In this document: positions 28,685-37,593 of the stretch, piece after piece | Position numbering within the stretch: position 1 is the stretch's first letter | Layout of the letters: each line of letters starts with the position of its first letter | Source: Pseudomonas sp. Z8(2022) | Lineage (GTDB): Bacteria; Pseudomonadota; Gammaproteobacteria; Pseudomonadales; Pseudomonadaceae | DNA length: 64,000 nucleotides | NCBI RefSeq assembly: GCF_025837155.1 | Contig: NZ_CP107549.1 | Span: 1,612,001 to 1,676,000 of the forward strand | Direction of reading: 5' to 3' | Position numbers and translations under genes: made by a program | Notes under the pieces: model-generated | Told to the model about the DNA's origin: nothing | Seen by the model: only the letters and a program-made list of their open reading frames with translations | Database searches by the model: none

Positions 28685-28860
28685 AGGTAGTCGCCATGGC
28701 GCGCGGCCATGCTGAAGTTGCGCAGCTCCACACCCAGGCCCGGTTGCGCGCGCTAGGATCGTCGCTCTGGCAGCAGGCAGGCGACCGTCAGGCGAATAAG
28801 CCGGTCCGTGTTCGTCGGCAGCAGGCCGAGCTTGTTAGGGGAGATGACACCGTCAGAAGG
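28685..28860. other. Intergenic, no feature seen
   Basis: Between the tRNA terminator and the sstT terminator. No supported gene, repeat or promoter. Confidence 0.5.
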
Positions 28861-28890
28861 ACAGAAGGCTTGTACGCGCAAGCCTTCTGT
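28861..28890 (-). terminator. Stem-loop after sstT
   Basis: ACAGAAGGCTTG (28861-28872) pairs perfectly with CAAGCCTTCTGT (28879-28890), loop TACGCG. On the minus strand it follows sstT; the T-run is weak, so termination may be partial. Confidence 0.6.
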
Positions 28891-28899
28891 ACGCTGGCA

Positions 28900-30123
28900 T
28901 CAGGCCTGATGCCGTTCTTCCGCCATGCAGGCAGCTGCAGTGAACAGGGCATCGGTGGAGGAGTTGAGCGCGGTTTCCGCCGAGTCCTGGACGATGCCGA
29001 TGATGAAGCCGATGGCGACGATCTGCATGGCCACTTCGTTGGGGATACCGAACAGGCTGCAGGCCAGCGGAATCAGCAGCAGCGAGCCGCCCGCCACGCC
29101 CGAGGCGCCACATGCACTGATCGAAGCCAGGACGCTCAGCAGCAGGGCGGTGGGCAGATCAACGGCGATGCCCAGGGTATGCACCGCGGCCATGGTCAGG
29201 ACGATGATGGTGATCGCAGCGCCGGCCATGTTGATGGTGGCGCCCAGCGGGATGGATACCGAGTAGGTTTCCTCGTGCAGGCCCAGGCGCTGGCACAGCT
29301 GCAGGTTGACCGGGATGTTGGCGGCCGAGCTGCGGGTGAAGAAGGCGGTGATGCCGCTTTCACGCAGGCAGGTGAACACCAGGGGGTAGGGGTTGCGGCG
29401 GATCTTCCAGTAGACCAGTGCCGGGTTGATGATCAGCGCGACCAGCAACATGCAGCCGACCAGTACCACCAGCAGGTGCAGGTAACCGAGCAATGCGTCG
29501 AAACCGGACTCGGCCAGAGTCGCGGCGACCAGGCCGAAGATGCCCAGGGGCGCCAGGCGAATCACCAGCTTGACGACGGCGGTCACGCCGTTGGCCAGAT
29601 CACCCAGCAGTTGCTTGCTGCCGGCGCCAGCGTGGCGGAAGGCGAAACCGAGGCCGATGGCCCAGGCCAGGATGCCGATGAAGTTGCCGCGCAGCAGCGC
29701 ATTGACCGGGTTGTCGACCACGTTCATCAGCAGCGTCTTCAGGACCTCACCGATACCCCCAGGCGGCGTGAGCTCGGCAACCTGGCTGCTCAGTACCAGC
29801 GATGACGGAAAGGCGAAACTGGCCACGACCGCGACCAGCGCGGCGCTGAAGGTGCCGATCAGATACATCAGCAGAATCGGGCGGATATGAGTCTGCTGGC
29901 CGTGCTGATGATTGGCGATGGACGACATCACCAGAATGAACACCAGCACCGGAGCGACCGCCTTGAGTGCAGAGACGAACACGTTGCCGATGAACGCAAC
30001 GGACAGTGCCGCCTGCGGGGCTGCAACGGCGAGCGCGATACCTGCGAGCAGGCCGATGATGATCTGCGTCACCAGGCTGGTACGGTTGAGGAACTGCAGG
30101 ACAGGGTGCATGGCTTGGGACAT
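28900..30123 (-). CDS. sstT: SstT, serine/threonine:sodium symporter
   Basis: 407 residues from the ATG at 30123 ([21 protein letters not shown]), near the E. coli SstT length of 414. Dicarboxylate/amino-acid:cation symporter family with about eight helices, hairpin loop motifs [18 protein letters not shown] and the TM7 motif [11 protein letters not shown]. It imports serine and threonine with sodium. Longer upstream reading (to 30351) has no family similarity. No operon partner. Confidence 0.92.
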   Translation of the reverse strand: MSQAMHPVLQFLNRTSLVTQIIIGLLAGIALAVAAPQAALSVAFIGNVFVSALKAVAPVLVFILVMSSIANHQHGQQTHIRPILLMYLIGTFSAALVAVVASFAFPSSLVLSSQVAELTPPGGIGEVLKTLLMNVVDNPVNALLRGNFIGILAWAIGLGFAFRHAGAGSKQLLGDLANGVTAVVKLVIRLAPLGIFGLVAATLAESGFDALLGYLHLLVVLVGCMLLVALIINPALVYWKIRRNPYPLVFTCLRESGITAFFTRSSAANIPVNLQLCQRLGLHEETYSVSIPLGATINMAGAAITIIVLTMAAVHTLGIAVDLPTALLLSVLASISACGASGVAGGSLLLIPLACSLFGIPNEVAMQIVAIGFIIGIVQDSAETALNSSTDALFTAAACMAEERHQA

Positions 30124-30623
30124 CGCGTGGTTCTCTGGTTGCTGGGCACGTTGCAGGTCGCGTCGGGCCTGGATCGAGAGGCATTTCTGCATGGCCTGCG
30201 GAAGGCTTGCCGAAAAATAGCGCGCGACTCTAGCACAGCCTCGCCTGGCTTCGAGCCAGCGAGCGCGCATATGGGCGACAGGGCGCAAGCCCGTGTCGCA
30301 TCTCGGTAAGCTTTGCCGGCCTGGATGGCGCATTAACGAATCGGCATTCACTGTGGGCGTCGAAGGCCGGAATCGAGGCCTGGGACGTCATCCAACCAAT
30401 CAAGTCGAGCAGTTGGCGCTACTCTGTACCTTATGGGTGGCCATCGGCGTCTGAGACATTGCGGACCGACATCGAACTGTCTGCTGCGCAATTCATCGAA
30501 GGCCTTATCGCCAAATACCATGAGTTAATCCGCTTCCGGGATGGAACAGCGCTTTGCAAGCGTCCCGTGCCGACTGGCCAGTCCTGAATCATTGTTACCC
30601 AGTACAAGGAGCTTTACCCGCCA
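30124..30623. other. Divergent intergenic region sstT / MFS gene
   Basis: 500 bp between oppositely transcribed genes. It must contain both promoters, but no convincing -35/-10 pair, operator or small gene could be chosen by eye. Confidence 0.4.
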
Positions 30624-31934
30624 ATGCGCCTGATCTGGAAGTCATTCCGCTCGCTGTATTTCGCCACTTTGCTGATGTTGCTCGGCTCCGGTCTGCTCAG
30701 TACCTACCTGGCGCTGCGTCTGGCCAATACGGTGGACGGTCTGTGGGTAGGTGCATTGATGGCGGCCAACTACCTGGGTCTTGTGGTCGGCGGCAAGCTG
30801 GGACATCGGCTGATCGCGCGGGTCGGGCACATTCGTGCGTATGTCGCGTGCGCCGGGGTGGTGACGGCGGCAGTGCTGGGGCACGGCCTGGTGGAATGGC
30901 TGCCGTTCTGGCTGTTTCTGCGTCTGCTGGTTGGCCTTGGCATGATGTGCCAGTACATGGTGATCGAAAGCTGGCTGAACGAGCAGGCCGAAGCCAAGCA
31001 GCGTGGCCTGGTGTTCAGCGGCTATATGGCGGCGTCCTACCTGGGCCTGATCCTGGGTCAGCTTGCCCTGGTCCTGCACCCGACGCTGGGACTGGAACTG
31101 CTGATGCTGGTGGCTCTGTGCTTTGCCCTGTGCCTGGTGCCGGTGGCGCTGACCCGACGGGTGCACCCGGCCCCCCTGCACCCGGCGCCGCTGGAGATGC
31201 GCTTCTTCCTCGGACGGGTGCCGCTGTCGCTGACCACGATCTCCGTGGCCGGTCTGCTGATCGGCTCGTTCTACGGCCTGGCGCCGCTTTACGCTACGCG
31301 CATGGGGCTCTCTACCGAGCAGGTGGGTCTGTTCATGGGCTGCTGCATTCTGGCCGGGCTGCTGGTGCAGTGGCCGTTGGGCTGGTTGTCGGATCGGCGT
31401 GACCGGGTGCGGCTGATTCGCGGCTGTGCAGTGCTGCTGCTGTTGAGTGCGGCGCCGCTGGCTGCCCTGCCCGAGGTGTTCATCGGCTTGCTGTTCGGTA
31501 TCGGCTTTCTGGTCAGCGTGATGCAGTTCAGTCTCTATCCGCTTGCCGTGGCGCTGGCCAATGACCACGTCGAGCCGGAGCGCCGGGTGTCGCTGACGGC
31601 GATGCTGCTGGTCATCTTCGGTGTCGGTGCCTGCGTCGGGCCGCTGCTGGCGGGCGTGTTGATGCGTTTCTATGGGCCCAACATGCTTTACGTATTTTTC
31701 TGTTTCTGCGCGTTGATCCTGATCTGGCGGATCCGCCCCGAGGTGGTGACCAATCGCCACCAGGTCGACAACGCTCCGGTACAGCACGTGGCGATGCCCG
31801 GCAACGTGGCCAGCTCGCCGCTGGTCGCGGCACTCGATCCACGGGTGGATGAGCAGACCGTGCAGGAACAGATGCAGGAGCCGGCTGCTGCCGCAGCTGA
31901 AGATGATCAGGAAAAGGGGCAGGGCGCTCAGTAG
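30624..31934 (+). CDS. MFS transporter (YcaD-like)
   Basis: 436 residues with twelve helices in two bundles; motif A-like loop GGKLGHRLIARVG after TM2 and its repeat WLSDRRDRVRLIRG after TM8. ESWLNEQAEAKQRG and the general layout resemble YcaD/YfkF-type transporters; substrate unknown. The last 40 residues (from about NVASSPLV) form an acidic, glutamine-rich cytoplasmic tail, DEQTVQEQMQEPAAAAAEDD, which is not usual for the family. AAGGAG lies 12 nt before the ATG. It ends 17 bp from flgZ, convergent. Confidence 0.85.
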   Translation: MRLIWKSFRSLYFATLLMLLGSGLLSTYLALRLANTVDGLWVGALMAANYLGLVVGGKLGHRLIARVGHIRAYVACAGVVTAAVLGHGLVEWLPFWLFLRLLVGLGMMCQYMVIESWLNEQAEAKQRGLVFSGYMAASYLGLILGQLALVLHPTLGLELLMLVALCFALCLVPVALTRRVHPAPLHPAPLEMRFFLGRVPLSLTTISVAGLLIGSFYGLAPLYATRMGLSTEQVGLFMGCCILAGLLVQWPLGWLSDRRDRVRLIRGCAVLLLLSAAPLAALPEVFIGLLFGIGFLVSVMQFSLYPLAVALANDHVEPERRVSLTAMLLVIFGVGACVGPLLAGVLMRFYGPNMLYVFFCFCALILIWRIRPEVVTNRHQVDNAPVQHVAMPGNVASSPLVAALDPRVDEQTVQEQMQEPAAAAAEDDQEKGQGAQ

Positions 31935-31951
31935 GGCGCCTGCAGCTGGGC

Positions 31952-32701
31952 CTACAAGGGGTCGTCGCTCTCGGTGCGGCGAGCCTCACGCTGCAGCTGA
32001 TAGACGAAACGCTCGACCTGGCGTTGTTCCAGACCATTGATGCGGTGGAAGCGTGTGCCGACGAAGGTCATGTCGACCTTTTCCTCGTAATGCACATGGC
32101 GGATTTCCACGGCGCAGGTCAGATCGCCGAAGGGCAGATAGGCTGTGAGGCGTTCGTGTACCTGGCCGCTGCTAAACTGCTGGGTGATATTGCCGGCAAA
32201 GCGCAGCTTGCAGCCGCTGGCCGAGATATCCAGCAGATGGCCTGACAACGGCTCACGCAGCTTGTCGCCACTGAGAACCACCTTGATCAGATCACCCAGT
32301 TTCAGCTGGGCGCGATAAGCGCTGCGCCGCTGGTGATAGATCACTTCGGTGGGCAGAGGGGTCCAGTAGCACGGCGCCCCATCGAGTTCGCCGATCTGTG
32401 CGTCGTGCCCACAGCTCCAGGCCACTCGAACACCATCGCGGTAAGCCTCGACATCGAAGGCTTCACCCTGCTTCAGAAAACGTTCGCCATCGGTTGGGAT
32501 GATCTCATCCAGCGCTATGCGGGCGCGGTCCTTATCGATTTCGACAAGATAGCTTTGAAAGCGCTGGCCACGGTCCTTGAACTGGATAATCAGGGGGTCA
32601 TGGTTTTGCTGCAACTGACGCAGGGTCGCAATGATCTCGACGGATGTCTTGAGCACCTTGGGCGGTTGAGGACCGCTCTCGTCGTTGAACGCGCTGGACA
32701 C
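31952..32701 (-). CDS. flgZ: FlgZ/YcgR, c-di-GMP-binding flagellar brake
   Basis: 249 residues from a GTG start at 32701 with GGAGAG 9 nt upstream. An N-terminal YcgR domain (about 20-115) is followed by a PilZ domain with R126xxxR130 (RRSAYR) and D158xSxSG intact. When c-di-GMP is high, such proteins bind the motor and slow swimming. Last gene of the flgM-flgN-flgZ set, as in other pseudomonads. Confidence 0.92.
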   Translation of the reverse strand: MSSAFNDESGPQPPKVLKTSVEIIATLRQLQQNHDPLIIQFKDRGQRFQSYLVEIDKDRARIALDEIIPTDGERFLKQGEAFDVEAYRDGVRVAWSCGHDAQIGELDGAPCYWTPLPTEVIYHQRRSAYRAQLKLGDLIKVVLSGDKLREPLSGHLLDISASGCKLRFAGNITQQFSSGQVHERLTAYLPFGDLTCAVEIRHVHYEEKVDMTFVGTRFHRINGLEQRQVERFVYQLQREARRTESDDPL

Positions 32702-32740
32702 AGTTCGTAACTCTCCGAGTCATGGACTACACGGCACCAG

Positions 32741-32763
32741 CATACTGGCAGAATGCCGGTATG
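32741..32763. repeat. Stem-loop between flgN and flgZ
   Basis: CATACTGGCA and TGCCGGTATG form a 10-bp stem with a GAA loop. On the plus strand a T7 run follows 10 nt later, giving a terminator-like look against flgMNZ transcription; on the minus strand it may be a processing or partial stop signal. Confidence 0.5.
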
Positions 32764-32791
32764 TCCCTGTGCTTTTTTTGTATTGCGGTGG

Positions 32792-33259
32792 TCACGCCTG
32801 GCTGAGAGGCCTTTGCTGGGCGATTCTAGCGGCCGTACCACGGCTGTCATAGAGACCGGGCGTTTCGCCGCCGCGCAGAATGCCGAGAACGCTGCGAACT
32901 GAGGCCTGATTGGCGCGGATCAAGCGGCCATTGCGCAGATTGGCCTCCTGGCAACGCTGCAGCAGGGCGGACAGTTCTCCGCTGCGAGCGAGCAGCTGAT
33001 CACCTACGGACGATTTGCCTGCGAGTGCGCTGAGCCCTTCTTGATCGGCGCTCAGGCCGGCGCTTTGCAGCAGGCGGCTGCGGTCGCTGCCATGCTGCTG
33101 GAGCAGGGCGAGCAGCGGCTGCTTCTCGTTGAGCAGGGTATCCAGGCGGGGCAGGTCACGCTCGGTGAGTGCCTGGAATTCGTTATCGATCAGCTCAAGC
33201 AATTGCTCGGCGGTGCCGATATCGGCGATGAACAGATCAAGCAGGGCTGTATCGTGCAT
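32792..33259 (-). CDS. flgN: FlgN, chaperone for hook-filament junction proteins
   Basis: 155 residues, all-helical, acidic, no signal. The FlgN-like N-terminus TAEQLLELIDNEFQALTERDLPRL and the C-terminal NGRLIRANQASVRSVLGIL support the call. It delivers FlgK and FlgL to the export gate. It follows flgM by 50 bp in the same operon. Confidence rests partly on neighbours, as FlgN is poorly conserved. Confidence 0.88.
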   Translation of the reverse strand: MHDTALLDLFIADIGTAEQLLELIDNEFQALTERDLPRLDTLLNEKQPLLALLQQHGSDRSRLLQSAGLSADQEGLSALAGKSSVGDQLLARSGELSALLQRCQEANLRNGRLIRANQASVRSVLGILRGGETPGLYDSRGTAARIAQQRPLSQA

Positions 33260-33309
33260 GGCGGGCTCTTGGGGATCGGGCGTCCAACACCCCCAGCGCA
33301 GCCCTGGGA

Positions 33310-33645
33310 CTAGCGCTGGGATTCGAAATCGAGCAGTTTCTGGGCGACGCGTTTGCTGTCGACCTGATAGCTGCCGTCGGCGATGGCCTGTTTCAGCTGG
33401 GCCACGCGCTCCTTGTTGACGATAGGCTGAGCACGCAGCTTCTCGCTGATTGCCTGCAACTGCTTTGCCTCGCGGCTCAGTTGCACGGGTTCTCCGCTCT
33501 TGGCGTTGGTTTGTTCATCGGTACCGGTGACAGGCGCCTTGCTCGGCTGTGCCGACTCACTGCGATTGCCAGCTTGAGTTGCGCCGGTACGCCCCGCACT
33601 GGCGGGTGTATTGGCATTGTTCAGCCGGTTGAAGTCGATGACCAT
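33310..33645 (-). CDS. flgM: FlgM, anti-sigma-28 factor
   Basis: 111 residues from the ATG at 33645 ([10 protein letters not shown], the standard pseudomonad start). The N-terminal half is low-complexity and probably disordered; the C-terminal half holds the sigma-binding helices ([17 protein letters not shown], then [18 protein letters not shown]). It holds FliA inactive until exported through the finished hook. A consensus sigma-28 promoter lies upstream, giving feedback control. Confidence 0.95.
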   Translation of the reverse strand: MVIDFNRLNNANTPASAGRTGATQAGNRSESAQPSKAPVTGTDEQTNAKSGEPVQLSREAKQLQAISEKLRAQPIVNKERVAQLKQAIADGSYQVDSKRVAQKLLDFESQR

Positions 33646-33685
33646 GATGCAGAACCTCGGACGATATGGTGGACGCTTGCCATGC

Positions 33686-33712
33686 TTTTCGGCCGCGGCC
33701 GGCAAAACTTTA
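33686..33712 (-). promoter_or_regulatory. Sigma-28 promoter of flgM-flgN(-flgZ)
   Basis: On the minus strand TAAAGTTT (33712-33705), an 11-bp spacer, then GCCGAAAA (33693-33686), one base from the FliA -10 consensus GCCGATAA, 41 bp before flgM. Confidence 0.85.
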
Positions 33713-33780
33713 GGATTAATTTCATCGCGTCATTCAACAGTGTAGGGAATCGCCTGACCTTTGCGCTACAAGAAACATGC

Positions 33781-34539
33781 CTACATGGAAACTTCCACCT
33801 GGCCTGGGCCGACGACGCGTGCACGAACCACCCGCTGCGAACGCAGGTTGCGAACATTGATCTGCTCGCCGGGGGCGCCGTTCGTCAGGGCCTCGCCAGG
33901 CATGCGTACGCTCACAGTGGTGCCGCGAGCACTGATGACGACCTGATCACCGCGCCGTATGACCTCTGCGACCTGCAGATGGCTGGGAGCCAGAACCTGA
34001 TCACCGCCCAGCTGGCGCGTCAATTTCTTGCCGATCGCCTGCGCGGGGTCCGTCAGGAAGTTTTGACCGAGCGTCCCGATGTCGCGTTCCATCATGCTCA
34101 GATCTGCCGCCTTGATCACGCTCATGCGCTTGAGGGGACGGGTCACCACGACGACCTGCCGGTACAGGCGTACTTCAGCCGGCACGAACACGGTCCAGGG
34201 GGCAGTGCCGTCGCAGCGTACTCTCGTGGTCACACGGCCCAGCGGCTGCGCCGGGCTCTCCAGCGTTGTGGTCAGTGGTCGATCGCACAGAGGCAGACGC
34301 AACCTGGGGTCGAGCCGATTGACACGAATTTCATGGCGGCCCTGAATTTCGCTACGCTGTAGATATTCAGTGGTTACCTGCTCAAGAAAGGACTCGGTGG
34401 CGCCGATAAGCTGTTCGGTGCTGGTGAAAGTCGCAGCCGCAGTAGTGTTGTAGCCGAGGATGGGCAAAGCGAGTACAACGGGCAAAGAGACGAGGCACTT
34501 TGCCATTAGCTGACGGAATGATGACGTTCTTGGCTTCAT
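33781..34539 (-). CDS. flgA: FlgA, P-ring assembly chaperone
   Basis: 252 residues from the ATG at 34539. A signal peptide (hydrophobic around LVSLPVVLALPIL, cleavage near TAAA-TF) sends it to the periplasm, where it helps FlgI form the P ring. The C-terminal SAF domain is present (RMSVIKAADLSMMERDIG to GEQINVRNLRSQRVVRARVVG). Start uncertain: the sigma-54 element upstream would place the transcript start at about 34540, so the internal ATG at 34505 is an alternative. Divergent from cheV. Confidence 0.92.
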   Translation of the reverse strand: MKPRTSSFRQLMAKCLVSLPVVLALPILGYNTTAAATFTSTEQLIGATESFLEQVTTEYLQRSEIQGRHEIRVNRLDPRLRLPLCDRPLTTTLESPAQPLGRVTTRVRCDGTAPWTVFVPAEVRLYRQVVVVTRPLKRMSVIKAADLSMMERDIGTLGQNFLTDPAQAIGKKLTRQLGGDQVLAPSHLQVAEVIRRGDQVVISARGTTVSVRMPGEALTNGAPGEQINVRNLRSQRVVRARVVGPGQVEVSM

Positions 34540-34550
34540 GATCAATGCAA

Positions 34551-34566
34551 AGCAAGCCCCGTGCCG
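34551..34566 (-). promoter_or_regulatory. Sigma-54 promoter of flgA
   Basis: Minus strand CGGCACGGGGCTTGCT: GG-N10-GC, close to TGGCACG-N4-TTGCT. The -12 GC is only about 13 bp from the first ATG. Confidence 0.7.
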
Positions 34567-34617
34567 CCTGCTAGGCTGCTGGAGGCAGGCGTTACCAAAA
34601 CGATAAGGAGTCCGGGC

Positions 34618-35550
34618 ATGGCCGGGTTGATGGATTCGGTTAACCAGCGCACGCAGCTGGTAGGGCAGAACCGTTTGGAGTTGCTGTTGTTCCGCCTGGA
34701 AGGCCCACAGCTTTATGGGATCAACGTATTCAAGGTGAAGGAGGTGCTGCAGTGCCCCAATCTCACCATCATGCCCAAATCCAGCCAGGTGGTGCGGGGC
34801 GTGGCCAACATTCGTGGTGGCACCATTCCTATCCTTGACCTGTCCATCGCCACCGGGCGGGCAGCGCTTAAAGATCTGAAGTCCAGTTTCGTCATCATTA
34901 CCGAATACAACACCAAGGTTCAGGGCTTTCTGGTGCGTTCGGTGGAACGTATCGTCAACATGAACTGGGAGGAGATCCATCCGCCACCCAAGGGAACCGG
35001 GCGCGATCACTACCTGACCGCCGTCACGCGGCTCGACCAGCAGCTGGTCGAGATCATCGATGTCGAGAAGATTCTCGCCGAGGTTGCGCCGACCTCCGAA
35101 GTGATCTCCGAAGGGGTCATCGATGATCAGGTGCAGAGTCAGGCGGTAACCAAGCATGTGCTGATCGTCGATGACTCTTCGGTGGCGCGCAAACAGGTCG
35201 TGCGTTGCCTGCAAACGGTCGGTGTCGAGGTTACCGCGTTGAACGATGGGCGGGAGGCACTCAATTACCTCAAGAGCATGGCGGACGAGGGACGTTATCC
35301 CGACAAGGAATTGCTGATGCTGATCTCCGACATCGAGATGCCCGAGATGGACGGATATACACTGACAACGGAGATTCGTAGCGATCCGCGCATGCAGAAG
35401 CTGTATATCCTCCTGCATACTTCGCTTTCTGGTGTGTTCAACCAGGCGATGGTGAAGAAGGTCGGTGCTGACGACTTCCTGGCCAAATTCAAGCCAGATG
35501 ATCTGGCGGCGCGTGTAGTCGATCGCATTCGCGAATCGGATGGGGGCTGA
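34618..35550 (+). CDS. cheV: CheV, CheW-receiver chemotaxis coupling protein
   Basis: 310 residues from the ATG at 34618 (AAGGAG 7 nt upstream). A CheW domain (about 17-165) with YGINVFKVKEVL and VRGVANIRGGTIPILDL is followed by a response-regulator domain (about 180-305) with VLIVDDSS, the phospho-acceptor Asp in ISDIEMPEMDGY and the later Lys. CheV couples receptors to CheA and tunes adaptation. It is 44 bp before cheR and divergent from flgA. Confidence 0.94.
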   Translation: MAGLMDSVNQRTQLVGQNRLELLLFRLEGPQLYGINVFKVKEVLQCPNLTIMPKSSQVVRGVANIRGGTIPILDLSIATGRAALKDLKSSFVIITEYNTKVQGFLVRSVERIVNMNWEEIHPPPKGTGRDHYLTAVTRLDQQLVEIIDVEKILAEVAPTSEVISEGVIDDQVQSQAVTKHVLIVDDSSVARKQVVRCLQTVGVEVTALNDGREALNYLKSMADEGRYPDKELLMLISDIEMPEMDGYTLTTEIRSDPRMQKLYILLHTSLSGVFNQAMVKKVGADDFLAKFKPDDLAARVVDRIRESDGG

Positions 35551-35594
35551 AGGAGCGACCTTCGGCGAACGTTATGGTAGGTGAGGCGGCCCTA

Positions 35595-36422
35595 GTGTCT
35601 TCAGGTAACTTGGATTTCGAGCAGTTCCGGACTTTCCTGGAAAAGGCCTGCGGTATTCTGCTTGGCAGCAACAAGCAGTATCTGGTCTCCAGCCGTCTGA
35701 ACAAGCTAATGGAACAGAACGGCATCAAGACCCTGGGCGAGCTGGTGCAGCGCATGCAGAGCCAGCCGCGCGGCGGGCTGCGCGAGCAGGTGGTGGATGC
35801 CATGACCACCAATGAGACCTTGTGGTTTCGCGACACCTATCCCTTCGAGGTGCTCAAGAGCCGTGTGCTGCCGGAGTTGATCAAGGCCTACCCGGGGCAG
35901 CGCCTGCGTATCTGGTCGGCCGCCTGCTCGTCCGGGCAGGAGCCATACTCGCTGTCGATGGCCATCGATGAGTTCGAGCGTACCAACCTCGGTCAGCTCA
36001 AGGCCGGGGTCCAGATCGTCGCCACCGATCTTTCGCCTTCGATGCTGGCCAACTGCAAGTCCGGTGAATACGACAGCCTGGCCATGGGACGCGGTCTTTC
36101 GCAGGAGCGACTGCAGCGCTACTTCGATCCCAAGGGGCCGGGGCGCTGGCAGGTCAAGGCGCCGATCAAGAGCCGCGTCGAGTTCCGTCCGCTCAACCTG
36201 CTGGACAGCTATGCGGTGTTGGGCAAGTTCGACATCGTGTTCTGCCGAAACGTGCTGATCTACTTCTCTGCAGAGGTGAAGAAGGACATCCTCACGCGTA
36301 TCCACGCGACGCTGAAACCGGGTGGTTACCTGTTCCTTGGTGCCTCCGAGGCGCTCAATGGCCTACCGGACAAGTATCAGATGGTGCAGTGCAGTCCGGG
36401 GATCATTTACAAAGCCAAGTAG
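35595..36422 (+). CDS. cheR: CheR, chemoreceptor glutamate methyltransferase
   Basis: 275 residues from a GTG at 35595 preceded by GAGG; this gives MSSGNLDFEQF, matching P. aeruginosa MSAANADFELF. An ATG seven codons upstream (35574) has no ribosome site. The N-terminal helical domain holds YLVSSRLNKLMEQNGIK; the S-adenosylmethionine domain has RIWSAACSSGQEPYSL, VATDLS and VFCRNVLIYF. It methylates receptors for adaptation. Probably cotranscribed with cheV; a strong terminator follows. Confidence 0.95.
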   Translation: MSSGNLDFEQFRTFLEKACGILLGSNKQYLVSSRLNKLMEQNGIKTLGELVQRMQSQPRGGLREQVVDAMTTNETLWFRDTYPFEVLKSRVLPELIKAYPGQRLRIWSAACSSGQEPYSLSMAIDEFERTNLGQLKAGVQIVATDLSPSMLANCKSGEYDSLAMGRGLSQERLQRYFDPKGPGRWQVKAPIKSRVEFRPLNLLDSYAVLGKFDIVFCRNVLIYFSAEVKKDILTRIHATLKPGGYLFLGASEALNGLPDKYQMVQCSPGIIYKAK

Positions 36423-36442
36423 ACACGAGAAGTGTCTGTTTC

Positions 36443-36477
36443 GCAAACGGGAGACCATAGGTCTCCCGTTTGCTTTT
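36443..36477 (+). terminator. Terminator after cheR
   Basis: GCAAACGGGAGACC (36443-36456), loop ATA, GGTCTCCCGTTTGC (36460-36473), then TTTT. A 14-bp perfect stem. Confidence 0.88.
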
Positions 36478-36645
36478 CCGGGGTTTGAATACCCCCCCCA
36501 GCCGCCCTTGGTGATCCAGGCGGGCGGCAATCTCCACACCAGGCTTTGCCGCTTGCTTGCCAGCAGGCGGAAAGCCCTTGCCGCTTTGCCGCTTCATACG
36601 CCTGATTTTTTATACAAGTTATTGAATTTGTTGAACTAAATAACT

Positions 36646-36661
36646 TGGCATGGCCTTTGCT
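36646..36661 (+). promoter_or_regulatory. Sigma-54 promoter of flgBCDE
   Basis: TGGCATGGCCTTTGCT: GG-N10-GC at 36647-36660, 51 bp before flgB. Confidence 0.85.
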
Positions 36662-36711
36662 GAATAGCTCGCAACAGTGACCACATGGCCTTAGCGGCAA
36701 AGGTTCGGAAC

Positions 36712-37119
36712 ATGAGCATCAACTTCGGCAAAGCACTTGGCATCCACGAACAGGCACTCGGTTTCCGCTCTCAGCGCGCCGAGATCCTGGCAAACAACAT
36801 CGCCAACGCGGATACCCCGAACTACAAGGCGCGCGATCTGGATTTCGCCAGCGTACTGGCCGAACAGAGCAACCGCATGCAGCGTGGCAGTGTTTCTCTG
36901 AACCGTACCGACAGCCGTCATATCCCTGCCGAAGGCGTGAACACCGGCGACGCCGAACTGCCTTACCGCACCCCGTTCCATGCCTCGATGGATCAGAACA
37001 CCGTCGACCTGCAGATCGAGCAGTCGAACTACGCCGAGAATGCCGTGCAGTTCCAGGCCAGCTTCACCTTTCTCAACAACAAGTTCAAAGGGCTGACCGC
37101 GGCCCTGCGCGGCGAATAA
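36712..37119 (+). CDS. flgB: FlgB, proximal rod protein
   Basis: 135 residues from the ATG at 36712 (MSINFGKALGIHEQALGFRS, AAAGG upstream). The rod/hook signature RAEILANNIANADTPNYKARD is at about 22-42 and the C-terminal amphipathic helix at the end. It forms part of the rod next to the MS ring. First gene of flgBCDE, behind a sigma-54 promoter. It is exported by the flagellar type III system, with no cleaved signal. Confidence 0.95.
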   Translation: MSINFGKALGIHEQALGFRSQRAEILANNIANADTPNYKARDLDFASVLAEQSNRMQRGSVSLNRTDSRHIPAEGVNTGDAELPYRTPFHASMDQNTVDLQIEQSNYAENAVQFQASFTFLNNKFKGLTAALRGE

Positions 37120-37130
37120 GGAGCGCGACC

Positions 37131-37574
37131 ATGTCCCTTGCCAGTGTTTTCAATATCGCCGGAACCGGCATGAGCGCCCAGAGCACTCGCCTGAACACCA
37201 TTTCCAGCAACATCGCCAACGCCGAGACCGTGTCTTCGAGCCTGGATCAGACCTACCGCGCCCGCCACCCGGTCTTCGCCACCGTGTTCCAGCAGGCGCA
37301 GGGCGGCGATCGTGGTTCGCTGTTCGCCGAACAGGACGAGGCCGGACGTGGTGTCCAGGTGCTGGGCGTGATCGAGGATCAGAGCAGCCTGATGCCGCGC
37401 TACGAGCCGGATCATCCGATGGCCAACGCCGATGGCTACGTCTACTACCCGAACGTCAACGTGGTCGAGGAAATGGCCGACATGATCTCTGCCAGTCGCG
37501 CCTTCCAGACCAACGTGGAAATGATGAATACCGCCAAACAGATGCTGCAGCGTGTGCTGACCCTGGGTCAGTAA
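37131..37574 (+). CDS. flgC: FlgC, proximal rod protein
   Basis: 147 residues. The N-terminal rod motif is STRLNTISSNIANAETVSSS and the C-terminal motif EEMADMISASRAFQTNVEMM. It assembles with FlgB, FlgF and FliE into the proximal rod. It starts 11 bp after flgB with GGAGCG before the ATG. Confidence 0.95.
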   Translation: MSLASVFNIAGTGMSAQSTRLNTISSNIANAETVSSSLDQTYRARHPVFATVFQQAQGGDRGSLFAEQDEAGRGVQVLGVIEDQSSLMPRYEPDHPMANADGYVYYPNVNVVEEMADMISASRAFQTNVEMMNTAKQMLQRVLTLGQ

Positions 37575-37593
37575 CGTATCGAGGAGACTAGGG

